A DNA stretch of 64,000 bases, from positions 1-64,000 of the forward strand of contig JBNLBT010000002.1 of NCBI GenBank assembly GCA_050303435.1. Direction: 5' to 3'. A program made the translations under genes and the position numbers. This document shows, in pieces, positions 43,762 to 52,345 of the stretch. The stretch's first letter is position 1. Each line of letters begins with the position of its first letter. The notes below the pieces were generated by a model. The model was not told the origin of the DNA, searched no databases, and saw nothing but the letters and a program-made list of their open reading frames with translations. Source of the stretch: JBNLBT01 sp050303435 (GTDB taxonomy: Bacteria; Pseudomonadota; Gammaproteobacteria; Xanthomonadales; Marinicellaceae).

Positions 43762-44016
43762 TCAAGATTCGCACAAACCGCCTTTGACGATGCGGAAGCG
43801 CAGACGTTCTGCATCAAGGCATTCCAGGCGATGGCCAAAGCGGTCGCACCAGACGGTGAAATCCAGCTCGGCGTGCGGATCAGTGACGGCGATTTCAACG
43901 ACGGCACCCGGGTGCAAGCCATCCAGCGCTTTTTTCAAATGCAACAGCGGCTGCGGGCAACTCAGTCCGCGCGCATCAATGGCTTTCGGGGCCGGCGTTT
44001 CATCGGTTCGGTGCAT
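43762..44016 (-). CDS. tusA: TusA-family sulfur carrier protein
   Basis: 84 residues. AIDARGLSCPQPLLHLKKAL contains the TusA CPxP motif with the active Cys20. The remaining beta-alpha-beta segment (AVVEIAVTDPHAELDFTVWC) fits the family. TusA proteins carry persulfide sulfur for tRNA thiolation and cofactor routes. ATG at 44016 is chosen over one three codons upstream because the strong TATAAT at 44029-44024 overlaps the earlier ATG, so only the later one would be on the mRNA. That mRNA would be leaderless or almost so. Confidence 0.85.
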   Translation of the reverse strand: MHRTDETPAPKAIDARGLSCPQPLLHLKKALDGLHPGAVVEIAVTDPHAELDFTVWCDRFGHRLECLDAERLRFRIVKGGLCES

Positions 44017-44023
44017 GCCTTTC

Positions 44024-44029
44024 ATTATA
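44024..44029 (-). promoter_or_regulatory. -10 element of the tusA-like gene
   Basis: A perfect TATAAT with TGGACA 18 bases upstream (five of six -35 matches). It ends seven bases before the ATG at 44016, so the transcript would start at or next to the start codon. Confidence 0.65.
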
Positions 44030-44237
44030 GTGATTCAAACTCGACAATGTCCATCCTGGGCCGTGCGATCATCGTGCAATTTGAACTGTGGCATGGCGAT
44101 GTGTCGTTTGCCTCTCCTTGGGCCAGATTATTCAAACCGGCCTTCTGTCTTCACGCGGCGGGTTCAATGATCACCAGGCCTGTCTGAAGTCACGCCAATG
44201 GATTTGAATACGCGGCATGATTCGACGGGTTGAAAAC

Positions 44238-44265
44238 AAAAAAAGGTTGCACGAGGCAACCTTTT
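44238..44265 (-). terminator. Intrinsic terminator of the candidate small RNA
   Basis: On the minus strand a 10-bp stem (AAAAGGTTGC / GCAACCTTTT, loop CTCGT) runs into seven T in a row and then GTTTT. The plus strand lacks a comparable T-tail, so the terminator reads right to left. Confidence 0.88.
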
Positions 44266-44327
44266 AAGTTTGCTTCAAAGCCGGGAGGGGAAATGGGAAG
44301 GGGGATGTATTCCCAGCTTTAAAACTT
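44238..44327 (-). ncRNA. Candidate Crp-controlled small RNA with C-rich loops
   Basis: A ~90-nt RNA is predicted from the -10 TACAAT (44339-44334) to the terminator. Its first bases AAGTTT pair with AAACTT (44271-44266) and AAAGC pairs with GCTTT (44281-44277), closing a domain. Inside it, TGGGAA pairs with TTCCCA to expose a TACATCCCCC loop, and CCCCTCCC stays single-stranded. An alternative 9-bp stem (AAAGCTGGG with CCCGGCTTT) would expose all C-runs. Such C-rich unpaired motifs are how known sRNAs, for example Xanthomonas sX13, pair with G-rich ribosome sites. No coding potential is seen. Homology to a named sRNA is not claimed. Confidence 0.72.
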
Positions 44328-44333
44328 AATCCC

Positions 44334-44339
44334 ATTGTA
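44334..44339 (-). promoter_or_regulatory. -10 element of the small-RNA promoter
   Basis: TACAAT on the minus strand, predicting a start at 44327. No recognisable -35 hexamer is present; the Crp-type site occupies that region. Confidence 0.65.
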
Positions 44340-44360
44340 TTCACACAGGGAATGCAAAAA

Positions 44361-44376
44361 CGTGAAGTCCATCACA
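44361..44376. promoter_or_regulatory. Crp/Clp-type binding site at -41.5 of the small RNA
   Basis: TGTGA-TGGACT-TCACG (minus strand) differs from TGTGA-N6-TCACA at one base. Its centre, 44368.5, is 41.5 bases upstream of the start predicted from the -10, the exact class-II position. The regulator itself is not in this window. Confidence 0.75.
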
Positions 44377-44463
44377 ATTAATGGGCAATCCGCGTGCAAT
44401 TGGCTGTTGATATGACCTGTAGAGCGCACCTCACAGCGGCCTCAAACGGGCCCATTGCGTGCA

Positions 44464-44489
44464 CAAAAAAAGGCCCCGTTGCCGGGGCC
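44464..44489 (-). terminator. Intrinsic terminator of groESL
   Basis: The 7-bp stem GGCCCCG / CGGGGCC with a 4-base loop is followed on the minus strand by an uninterrupted T-run, about 30 bases after the groEL stop. Confidence 0.92.
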
Positions 44490-44520
44490 TTTTCGGGCAG
44501 GGAAAGCCTGGGTGCACGTT

Positions 44521-46167
<1,647 letters not shown>

Positions 46168-46182
46168 TGTTGATTACTCCAG

Positions 46183-46470
46183 TTATTCGATGATGCCGAT
46201 GATGTTTTCTTCTTTCAGGACCAGGAACTCTTCGCCGTCGATCTTGATTTCATTGACCGGGTACTTTTCAAACAGCACGGTGTCGCCCACTTTGACGCCC
46301 ATCGGTCTGACTTCGCCGTTGTCCAGAATTTTGCCGTTGCCGGCGGCGATGATTTTTCCACGCGCCGGTTTTTCCGCGGCCGCATCCGGAATCACGATGC
46401 CGCCCGGCGAGGTGAGTTCTTCTTCAACCCGCTTGATGATCACGCGGTCGTGTAAAGGACGTATGTTCAT
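46183..46470 (-). CDS. groS: Co-chaperonin GroES
   Basis: 95 residues. NIRPLHDRVIIKRVEEE, the mobile loop SPGGIVIPDAAAEKP, and KVGDTVLFEKYPVNEIKIDGEEFLVL mark GroES. It forms the heptameric lid of GroEL. First gene of the operon, with GGAG seven bases before the ATG and a sigma-32 promoter about 80-107 bases upstream. Confidence 0.98.
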   Translation of the reverse strand: MNIRPLHDRVIIKRVEEELTSPGGIVIPDAAAEKPARGKIIAAGNGKILDNGEVRPMGVKVGDTVLFEKYPVNEIKIDGEEFLVLKEENIIGIIE

Positions 46471-46509
46471 GTGTCGTCTCCAAATTTTTATAAAGCTAGA
46501 TTTAGTTTT

Positions 46510-46537
46510 TGTTGCCCGGCGGGGTCACCGTGCAACA
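46510..46537 (-). other. Hairpin at the 5' end of the groESL leader
   Basis: TGTTGC / GCAACA with an inner CGG / CCG extension. It begins about 5 bases after the predicted sigma-32 transcript start. It could stabilise the heat-shock mRNA; it does not cover the ribosome site, so it is not a classical thermosensor. Confidence 0.5.
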
Positions 46538-46549
46538 GGATGACCCAAC

Positions 46550-46577
46550 ATATTGGGGTGGCAAAACGCTTTTCAAG
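46550..46577 (-). promoter_or_regulatory. Sigma-32 heat-shock promoter of groESL
   Basis: CTTGAAA (46577-46571), a 12-base spacer, and CCCCAATAT (46558-46550) match the RpoH consensus CTTGAAA-N(11-16)-CCCCATNT with one inserted A. No CIRCE inverted repeat is seen, so control is by RpoH rather than HrcA. Confidence 0.85.
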
Positions 46578-46629
46578 ACATTTTTTGGTGCAATGGCGCG
46601 GAATTTTATACCGACGGCAGTGGATGCGC

Positions 46630-47400
46630 TCAGGTGCGCAAACCGAGCCCTTTGTGCAAGATGTACAAACTGAATCCGCCGAGCAGCACGACGAAGCCGA
46701 TGATCAGCGTGTAGGCGGTGACGATGTCGATGTCGGAGACGCCAAGAAAACCGTAGCGAAAGGTGTTGACCATGTACAGGACCGGATTGATTTTAGACAC
46801 GCCCTGCCAGAATTCAGGCAACAGTGAGATCGAGTAAAACACCCCGCCCAGATAGGTCAGCGGCGTGAGTATAAACGTCGGCACGATGGCGATGTCATCG
46901 AATTTGTTGGCGAACGCCGCGTTGATGAAGCCACCCAGGGAAAACACCACGGAGGTGAGCACCACGGTGGACAACACAATCCACACATTGTGCACGCGCA
47001 TGTCGGTGAAGAACAGGGCAATCACGGTGACGATCAGGCCGACAAACAGGCCACGGAACAGGCTGCCAGACACGTAGCCGGCGAGGATCGCCCAGTTGGG
47101 CATCGGTGAAACCAGCAATTCCTCGATGTGGCGGCCGAATTTGGCGCCAAAAAACGAAGACACCATGTTGCCGTATGAGCTGGTGATCACCGACATCATC
47201 ACCAGCCCAGGCACGATGAAAGCCATGTAGTCAAAACCACCCATGTCGCCGATGCGTTTGCCGATCAGATTACCGAAGATGACGAAATACAGCGTCATGG
47301 TGATGGCCGGCGGCAGCAGGGTTTGCGACCAGATGCGCAAAATGCGGGTGATTTCCTTGCGCACAATGGTGCGAATGCCTGTGAATGTGATGCTGTTCAT
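46630..47400 (-). CDS. yadH: ABC-2 type exporter permease (YadH-like)
   Basis: 256 residues with six membrane helices. IVRKEITRILRIWSQTLLPP at the N-terminus, then GGVFYSISLLPEFWQGVSKINP and YMVNTFRYGFLGVSD in the conserved ABC-2 region, closely resemble E. coli YadH. The substrate is unknown. The ATG overlaps the last bases of the ATPase gene (4 bases), so the two subunits are cotranslated. Confidence 0.93.
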   Translation of the reverse strand: MNSITFTGIRTIVRKEITRILRIWSQTLLPPAITMTLYFVIFGNLIGKRIGDMGGFDYMAFIVPGLVMMSVITSSYGNMVSSFFGAKFGRHIEELLVSPMPNWAILAGYVSGSLFRGLFVGLIVTVIALFFTDMRVHNVWIVLSTVVLTSVVFSLGGFINAAFANKFDDIAIVPTFILTPLTYLGGVFYSISLLPEFWQGVSKINPVLYMVNTFRYGFLGVSDIDIVTAYTLIIGFVVLLGGFSLYILHKGLGLRT

Positions 47401-48320
47401 GCGCTGTGCTTCTTGTTCTCGATCATTTTAATGAACAACTCTTCCAGCCGGTTGGCTTTGTTGCGCATCGACAACACCTGGTAGCCGGCGCGGTCCAGCT
47501 GCTCAAACACCCGGTTCAAAGACTGGCTTTTTGGTACGTCCAGCTGGATCGAGGAATCGTCCAGCGTTTGACCGCCGAGGCGCTCAATCACACCGGCATC
47601 GGGCACCGCGTCCAGATCCAGAATAAATGTTTCCACATCCAGTGTTTTCAGCAAGTCCTTGATGGTGGTGTTGCGCACGATCTCGCCGTGGTCAATGATG
47701 GCGATGTTTTTGCACAGTTGTTCGGCTTCTTCGAGGTAATGGGTGGTGAGGATGATGGTGGTGCCGGCGTCGGCGATTTCGCGCACAAAGTCCCACATCG
47801 AGCGACGGATTTCAATGTCCACCCCGGCGGTCGGTTCATCCAGGATCAGCAGCCGCGGCTCGTTGACCATGGCGCGTGCAATCATCAGGCGACGTTTCAT
47901 GCCACCGGACAGACCGCGGGCCATCGCATTGCGTTTGTCCCACAACTGCAGCTGGCGCAGGTATTTTTCTGTGCGTATACGCGCCAGTTTGCGCGGAATG
48001 CCGTAATACCCGGCCTGGTTGGCCACGATGTCGAAGGGTTTCTCAAACATGTTGAAGTTGAATTCCTGTGGCACCAGGCCGATCATGGACTTCACTTCAC
48101 TGCGCTGGGATTCGAGGTCCTTGCCAAACACCCGCACCTGGCCGGAGGTGGCGTTGATCAGCGAAGAGACGATGCCGATCAAAGTGGATTTGCCGGCGCC
48201 GTTGGGGCCCAGCAGGGCAAAGATTTCGCCGGTTTCAACGCTCAGGTCGATGCCCTTGAGTGCTTCGGTGCCGTCTTTGTAGACTTTTTTGAGGTTGTCA
48301 ACTTGCAGGGCAAAATTCAT
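47397..48320 (-). CDS. yadG: ABC exporter ATP-binding protein (YadG-like)
   Basis: 307 residues. Walker A LLGPNGAGKSTLIGI, Q-loop LVPQEFNFN, signature ARGLSGGMKRRLMIARAM, Walker B LLILDEPTAGVD, and switch His in TTHYLEEAEQL. The C-terminal extension ends LSMRNKANRLEELFIKMIENK, as in E. coli YadG. It pairs with the overlapping permease gene. ATG at 48320 is preferred to the adjacent GTG. TATATT ends six bases before it and there is no ribosome site. Confidence 0.94.
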   Translation of the reverse strand: MNFALQVDNLKKVYKDGTEALKGIDLSVETGEIFALLGPNGAGKSTLIGIVSSLINATSGQVRVFGKDLESQRSEVKSMIGLVPQEFNFNMFEKPFDIVANQAGYYGIPRKLARIRTEKYLRQLQLWDKRNAMARGLSGGMKRRLMIARAMVNEPRLLILDEPTAGVDIEIRRSMWDFVREIADAGTTIILTTHYLEEAEQLCKNIAIIDHGEIVRNTTIKDLLKTLDVETFILDLDAVPDAGVIERLGGQTLDDSSIQLDVPKSQSLNRVFEQLDRAGYQVLSMRNKANRLEELFIKMIENKKHSA

Positions 48321-48326
48321 CACGAC

Positions 48327-48332
48327 AATATA
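48327..48332 (-). promoter_or_regulatory. -10 element placing the yadG transcript start at its ATG
   Basis: TATATT is followed by GTCGTG and the ATG at 48320. Confidence 0.5.
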
Positions 48333-48433
48333 GGGGATGGTGCGGCAATATTAAAGGTTTTTTTCTCAACTAATCGCGTCAATGTTGCGCGCCGGCACGC
48401 CCGCACAGGGCCTGCATTGACGCAGTCATTGAA

Positions 48434-48462
48434 TTGACCTTTGCGGTTGAATTGCGTATGAT
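48434..48462 (+). promoter_or_regulatory. Sigma-70 promoter of the rubredoxin gene
   Basis: TTGACC, a 17-base spacer and TATGAT: five of six matches in both hexamers. The start is predicted near 48469, giving a leader of about 70 bases. Confidence 0.75.
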
Positions 48463-48540
48463 CGCCCCCATTTGCTCCGGGTCAAGCGGCGCGCGATGAC
48501 GCGTTAAAAACCGAAACCCAAGAGGCTGAACAAAACGACA

Positions 48541-48714
48541 ATGCAAGAAGACTACAAACAATACATCTGCGTGGTGTGTGGATACATCTACGACGAGCAA
48601 CTCGGATGCCCGGAAGATGGCATTGAGCCAGGCACCCGCTGGGACGATGTGCCGGAAACCTGGGTGTGCCCCGATTGCGGCGTCACCAAAGAAGATTTCG
48701 AATTACTTGACTGA
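48541..48714 (+). CDS. rubA: Rubredoxin
   Basis: 57 residues. Iron ligands are C10-x2-C13 (YICVVCGYIYDE) and C43-x2-C46 (WVCPDCGVTKEDF), with the conserved GIEPGTRWDDVP between them. It is a small cytoplasmic one-electron carrier; the partner is unknown here, with no alkane hydroxylase or superoxide reductase nearby. An extra Cys23 is present. The 3' end overlaps the convergent merC-like gene by 12 bases. Confidence 0.95.
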   Translation: MQEDYKQYICVVCGYIYDEQLGCPEDGIEPGTRWDDVPETWVCPDCGVTKEDFELLD

Positions 48715-49092
48715 GCGGTTCATTTGCGCAGGGCGACAGGCACTGGCCCGATAGTTGCGCCAGTGCGCAAACATCAACATCACGCCGCCACCAACGAACA
48801 CCGCGGTCTCCTGCCACAACAGCAGTCGGCCTTCCATCCAGTTGCCAAACACCAGCAGTGAAAACCCCATCACCGCCAGTGCGATGATGCCGCTGTGACG
48901 GTGGCGCGCATAGCCGCGCGCGAAGGCCAGCGTGGCCACCGCAGCAACCAACCCCAACCACCACCAGCCGTGACCGATGTGGGCCCAGGCCGGCAACGCC
49001 GGCGTGAGTCCGATCAGTACAGGCAGCAGCGCGCATTGAATGGCGCAAACGGCGGACAGGCTGAAGCCGAGCAGGTCGGATATGGAGCGCAT
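48703..49092 (-). CDS. MerC-domain membrane protein
   Basis: 129 residues with four hydrophobic helices. The first holds C16 and C20 (SAVCAIQCALLPVL), the Cys pair of MerC-type proteins, and His-rich turns follow (HIGHGWWW). MerC transports mercuric ion in mer operons, but chromosomal homologues without mer genes are common and their role is unknown. No merR or merA is nearby. It converges on rubA with a 12-base overlap. Confidence 0.8.
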   Translation of the reverse strand: MRSISDLLGFSLSAVCAIQCALLPVLIGLTPALPAWAHIGHGWWWLGLVAAVATLAFARGYARHRHSGIIALAVMGFSLLVFGNWMEGRLLLWQETAVFVGGGVMLMFAHWRNYRASACRPAQMNRSVK

Positions 49093-49203
49093 GCAGGAAC
49101 CCGGTTAAACACTTGTGCAATATACGGTTTGCAGGGGGCGATTTCAAGCGTTGCCTTGCGGCTTATTTGTTCATCGCAGACACCGTGCAACGCGTGGATC
49201 GGT

Positions 49204-49209
49204 TATAAT
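49204..49209 (+). promoter_or_regulatory. -10 element of ubiG-gph
   Basis: A perfect TATAAT 29 bases before the ubiG ATG. The -35 region is weak. Confidence 0.45.
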
Positions 49210-49238
49210 GCCGGCCAGGCACCAGTGAAACAATTCCA

Positions 49239-49943
49239 ATGACAGAACAGAACCGCCTGGACAACGAGATCGAACATTTTGATGCACACGCGGCGCACTG
49301 GTGGGATCCACAGGGGCCGTTCAAAACCCTGCATCAAATCAATCCCGTGCGCCTGGCATATGTGCAGCGGTTTGTGGCGCTGGACGGCGAGCGGGCTCTG
49401 GATGTGGGTTGCGGCGGCGGTGTGTTTGCCGAGGCCCTGTCCGCGGCGGGCGCCGAAGTCAGCGGTGTGGACCTGTCCGCGGCGTCCTTGCAGGTGGCTG
49501 AACTGCACGCGCTGGAATCGGGCGCGAAAATCAGCTATCACTGCGGTTCTGTTGAGGCCCATGCGCACGCCCACGCAGGCCAGTTCAAACTGGTGAGTTG
49601 TCTGGAAATGCTTGAACACGTGCCCGATCCGGCGTCGATAGTGCGTGCCTGCGCGCAGGCGCTGGCGCCCGGTGGCGTGCTGATATTGTCCACCCTCAAT
49701 CGCAGCGTCAAGGCCATGGCCCTGGGCATCGTGGCCGCAGAACACGTGTTGCAGCTGATTCCCAAAGGCACGCACCGTTTTGACCAGTTGATCAAACCGT
49801 CGGAGCTGGTGTCCATGGTGCGCAGCGCTGGATTGCTGGTTGATGACGTGTGCGGCATGCGCTACAACCCGTTCACGGGCCGCGCGCAACTGGTGCCCGA
49901 AGACGTCGGCATCAATTACCTACTGGCGGCGCGCAAACCATGA
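49239..49943 (+). CDS. ubiG: Ubiquinone biosynthesis O-methyltransferase UbiG
   Basis: 234 residues. FDAHAAHWWDPQGPFKTLHQINPVRLAY at the N-terminus, SAM motif ALDVGCGGGVFAEALS, and SCLEMLEHVPDPASIVRAC are diagnostic. It performs both O-methylations of ubiquinone synthesis. Its stop overlaps the start of the following phosphatase gene, the common ubiG-gph arrangement. Confidence 0.96.
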   Translation: MTEQNRLDNEIEHFDAHAAHWWDPQGPFKTLHQINPVRLAYVQRFVALDGERALDVGCGGGVFAEALSAAGAEVSGVDLSAASLQVAELHALESGAKISYHCGSVEAHAHAHAGQFKLVSCLEMLEHVPDPASIVRACAQALAPGGVLILSTLNRSVKAMALGIVAAEHVLQLIPKGTHRFDQLIKPSELVSMVRSAGLLVDDVCGMRYNPFTGRAQLVPEDVGINYLLAARKP

Positions 49944-50599
49944 AAGCGGTGCTGTTTGACCTGGACGGCACACTGATCGACACCGCAGTCGACATGATCG
50001 GTGCACTGAAGGAAATGGTGCAGTTGCACGGCCTTGAGTTTGGCAATCCGGAAACGTACTACAAGCAATTCATCACGCACGGTTCGGTGGCCATTGTGCG
50101 CTCCGTGTTCGCCGCCAACGACGATCAAATTGATGACTTGAAGCAGCAATATCTGGACATTTATCGGCGCCGACTGACGAGCTCAAGCGATTTGTTTGCC
50201 GGCATGCAGCCGGTGCTCGCGGCGCTGCAACAGGCCGGCATTGTGTGGGGCATTGTCACCAACAAGCCGGCGCAACTGACGCACCCGCTGGTGTGCGCCG
50301 TGCAGGCCTTGTCCGGTCACGCCGTGGTGGTGTGTGCCGATGAAGTGGGGATTGGCAAGCCCGATCCCCGACCGTTGCAACGCGCCCTTGAACAGTTACA
50401 AGTCAGCGCGGATCAATGCTGGTATATCGGCGATGCCCGCACCGATGTACAGGCCGCACGCGCCGCCGGCATGAAAAACGCAGTGGCTTCCTGGGGCTAT
50501 TTATCGCCGCAGGACAAGGTGCATCAATGGGGCGCCGATCACGTGTTGAATCACCCTGGAGAAATTCTCGACATGCTGGGGCTGTCCGCCCCGGCGTGA
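49940..50599 (+). CDS. gph: Phosphoglycolate phosphatase-like HAD hydrolase
   Basis: 219 residues. HAD motifs: FDLDGTLIDTAVD, the Thr motif in GIVTNKPAQLT, and GIGKPDPRPL with YIGDARTDVQAARAAGM. The family is phosphoglycolate or pyrophosphate phosphatase, and close relatives (MupP) act in MurNAc recycling; the choice cannot be made here. ATG overlaps the ubiG stop. The 3' end overlaps the convergent PLP enzyme by 49 bases. Confidence 0.9.
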   Translation: MKAVLFDLDGTLIDTAVDMIGALKEMVQLHGLEFGNPETYYKQFITHGSVAIVRSVFAANDDQIDDLKQQYLDIYRRRLTSSSDLFAGMQPVLAALQQAGIVWGIVTNKPAQLTHPLVCAVQALSGHAVVVCADEVGIGKPDPRPLQRALEQLQVSADQCWYIGDARTDVQAARAAGMKNAVASWGYLSPQDKVHQWGADHVLNHPGEILDMLGLSAPA

Positions 50600-51495
50600 A
50601 AGCCCGCAGTGCCACCCTGTAGTCCGCCGGTGTGCACAATGACCAAGCGCGCGCCATCGATGAATGCGCCGCGCTCAATGCCGGCGAAAGTGGCCATGCA
50701 AGTGCGCACTGTATAGACGCGGTCAAGTGGCACGCCGTATTGCCGGTCAAACCGGTCAGCAAACGCCGCCAGTGCCGGCGACGTGTGGGCAAACCGCCCC
50801 GCCTGCGGGCACGGCAACAGATCCCACTGCACCCGCGCATGCATCGGGCACAAACGCCGCACCGCCTGGCGCAAGGCCGCGTCCGCGCCACGCAGTGCCG
50901 GCACGCCCCAGACGCGCGTGGGCCAGCCGGCGCGCGCCACACCGGCCATGAGTCCGGCCAGTGTGCCGCCGCTGCCACAGGCGGTGATCAGGTCACTGGG
51001 CGGCTCGTCCAGCTGGGCTTGCAATTCATCGACAATTTCCGCCACGCCGGATACGGCGCGTGCATTGCTGCCGCCTTCCGGCAGCAGCATCCAGCGCCTG
51101 CTGCTGGCTTGCAGGGTCTCCTGAACGGCCTGTGCGCGGTGTTTCAAACGGTATTCAGAGCGACTTAAAAACACCAGTTGCATGCCTTCGGCGCGTGCGC
51201 CATGCAACGTCTCTGACCAGCGTTCAGGCTGTGCCTGCAACTCATCGCCACGGATGAATCCAATGCTGAGCAGGCCGCAGGCTCGAGCCGCGTGCGCGGT
51301 GGCGGCGATGTGGTTGGAATGCGCGCCGCCGAAGGTGACCAGTCCGTCGACGCCGCGGGCCTGAGCGTGTGTCAGATTGTGTTTCAGCTTGCGCCATTTG
51401 TTGCCCTGGATCACCGGGTGATTGAGGTCGTCCCGCTTCATCATCAGGTGTGTGCAGGGGTGCGGTAAATGCATCAGCGGCGTGGGGCTGGACAC
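50551..51495 (-). CDS. PLP-dependent D-cysteine desulfhydrase / ACC deaminase family protein
   Basis: 314 residues from the GTG at 51495; ATG at 51474 is an alternative. Fold-type II PLP enzyme with the Schiff-base lysine in VIQGNKWRKLKHNL, TFGGAHSNHIAATA, LPEGGSNARAVSG and ITACGSGGTLAGLMAG. The family contains D-cysteine desulfhydrase (DcyD) and ACC deaminase; the sequence does not separate them with certainty. Single gene, divergent from two exported-protein genes and sharing a palindrome with them. Confidence 0.85.
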   Translation of the reverse strand: MSSPTPLMHLPHPCTHLMMKRDDLNHPVIQGNKWRKLKHNLTHAQARGVDGLVTFGGAHSNHIAATAHAARACGLLSIGFIRGDELQAQPERWSETLHGARAEGMQLVFLSRSEYRLKHRAQAVQETLQASSRRWMLLPEGGSNARAVSGVAEIVDELQAQLDEPPSDLITACGSGGTLAGLMAGVARAGWPTRVWGVPALRGADAALRQAVRRLCPMHARVQWDLLPCPQAGRFAHTSPALAAFADRFDRQYGVPLDRVYTVRTCMATFAGIERGAFIDGARLVIVHTGGLQGGTAGFHAGADSPSMSRISPG

Positions 51496-51524
51496 GGGCT
51501 TGGGGATTCAATGACTTACAGCAC

Positions 51525-51530
51525 ATTATA
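51525..51530 (-). promoter_or_regulatory. -10 element of the PLP-enzyme gene
   Basis: A perfect TATAAT on the minus strand, immediately next to the palindrome at 51533-51547. Confidence 0.55.
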
Positions 51531-51532
51531 TC

Positions 51533-51547
51533 GCGATTTCAAATCGC
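51533..51547. promoter_or_regulatory. Palindrome between two divergent -10 elements, candidate operator
   Basis: GCGATTT-C-AAATCGC: perfect 7-base arms about one central base. It lies 2 bases from the minus-strand TATAAT and 8 bases from TAAAAT (51556-51561) on the plus strand, so a protein bound here would block both promoters. The binding protein is unknown. Confidence 0.55.
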
Positions 51548-51593
51548 ATAGACTGTAAAATGTTTTATTTCACCCTACTCGGAGAACTTCCCA

Positions 51594-52331
51594 ATGAAAA
51601 GTAAAATTCTCATCGCATCGGCCTTGTTTCTGATCAGCTTTGCCGCCCTGGCGGACGACAAAGTCGATCAAATTGTGGCCGAATACATTGAAGCCAAAGG
51701 TGGCATGGAGGCCCTGGAAAGCAACAAAACCATGGTGGTCAAAGGCCACATGAGCCAGGGGCCGATGGAGTTTCCCTGGACCGCTTCATTTAAAAGACCC
51801 AACAAATTGCACATGGAATTCGAAGTGCAAGGCATGAAAGGCGTGCAGGCCTACGACGGCACAACCGGTTGGATGGTGATGCCGTTCATGGGCAAAACAG
51901 ACGCCGAGGAAATGGCCGACGACCAGCTCAATCAGATCGTTGACCAGGCGGATTTTGATGGCCCGCTGGTGAACTACAAGGCCAAGGGTCACACCGTTGA
52001 ATACATCGGTGAAACCGAAATTGAAGGCACCCCGGTGGTTGAGCTGAAAGTGACCAAGAAAAACGGCGATGTGATGCATTTCTTCCTCGACCAGGAGTAC
52101 AAACTGGAAGTCATGACCCGTTCTAAAATGAAGCAAATGGGTCAGGAATTTGAGATGGAAAACTACTACAGCAATTACAAGGAAGTCGGCAACACCGTGA
52201 TTGCTCACTCCATCAGCAGTCGCATCAACGGCGTGGAAGGACAACAGTTGACCATGGAGAGCATTGAGTTGAACACCGAGTTGGACGACGACATGTTCAG
52301 CATGCCTGAAAAAGCCGAAGCGGCTGAATAA
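51594..52331 (+). CDS. Exported LolA/outer-membrane lipoprotein-sorting-like protein
   Basis: 245 residues with a signal peptide (ILIASALFLISFAALA). DQIVAEYIEAKGGMEALESNKTMVVKG, FKRPNKLHMEFEVQG, AYDGTTGWMVMPFMG and FFLDQEYKLEVMTRSKM follow the pattern of MucB/LolA-like half-barrel proteins annotated as outer membrane lipoprotein-sorting protein. No lipobox, so it is soluble and periplasmic. GGAG precedes the ATG. It lies 14 bases upstream of the large Asp-box protein, so they are probably one operon. Confidence 0.78.
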   Translation: MKSKILIASALFLISFAALADDKVDQIVAEYIEAKGGMEALESNKTMVVKGHMSQGPMEFPWTASFKRPNKLHMEFEVQGMKGVQAYDGTTGWMVMPFMGKTDAEEMADDQLNQIVDQADFDGPLVNYKAKGHTVEYIGETEIEGTPVVELKVTKKNGDVMHFFLDQEYKLEVMTRSKMKQMGQEFEMENYYSNYKEVGNTVIAHSISSRINGVEGQQLTMESIELNTELDDDMFSMPEKAEAAE

Positions 52332-52345
52332 ACCCGGGAGGCGGC

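Noticed and set aside
48703..49092. A mercury-resistance operon, from the MerC-like protein
   Set aside because: No merR, merT, merP or merA nearby and no mobile-element signs. The gene is a lone chromosomal MerC homologue.
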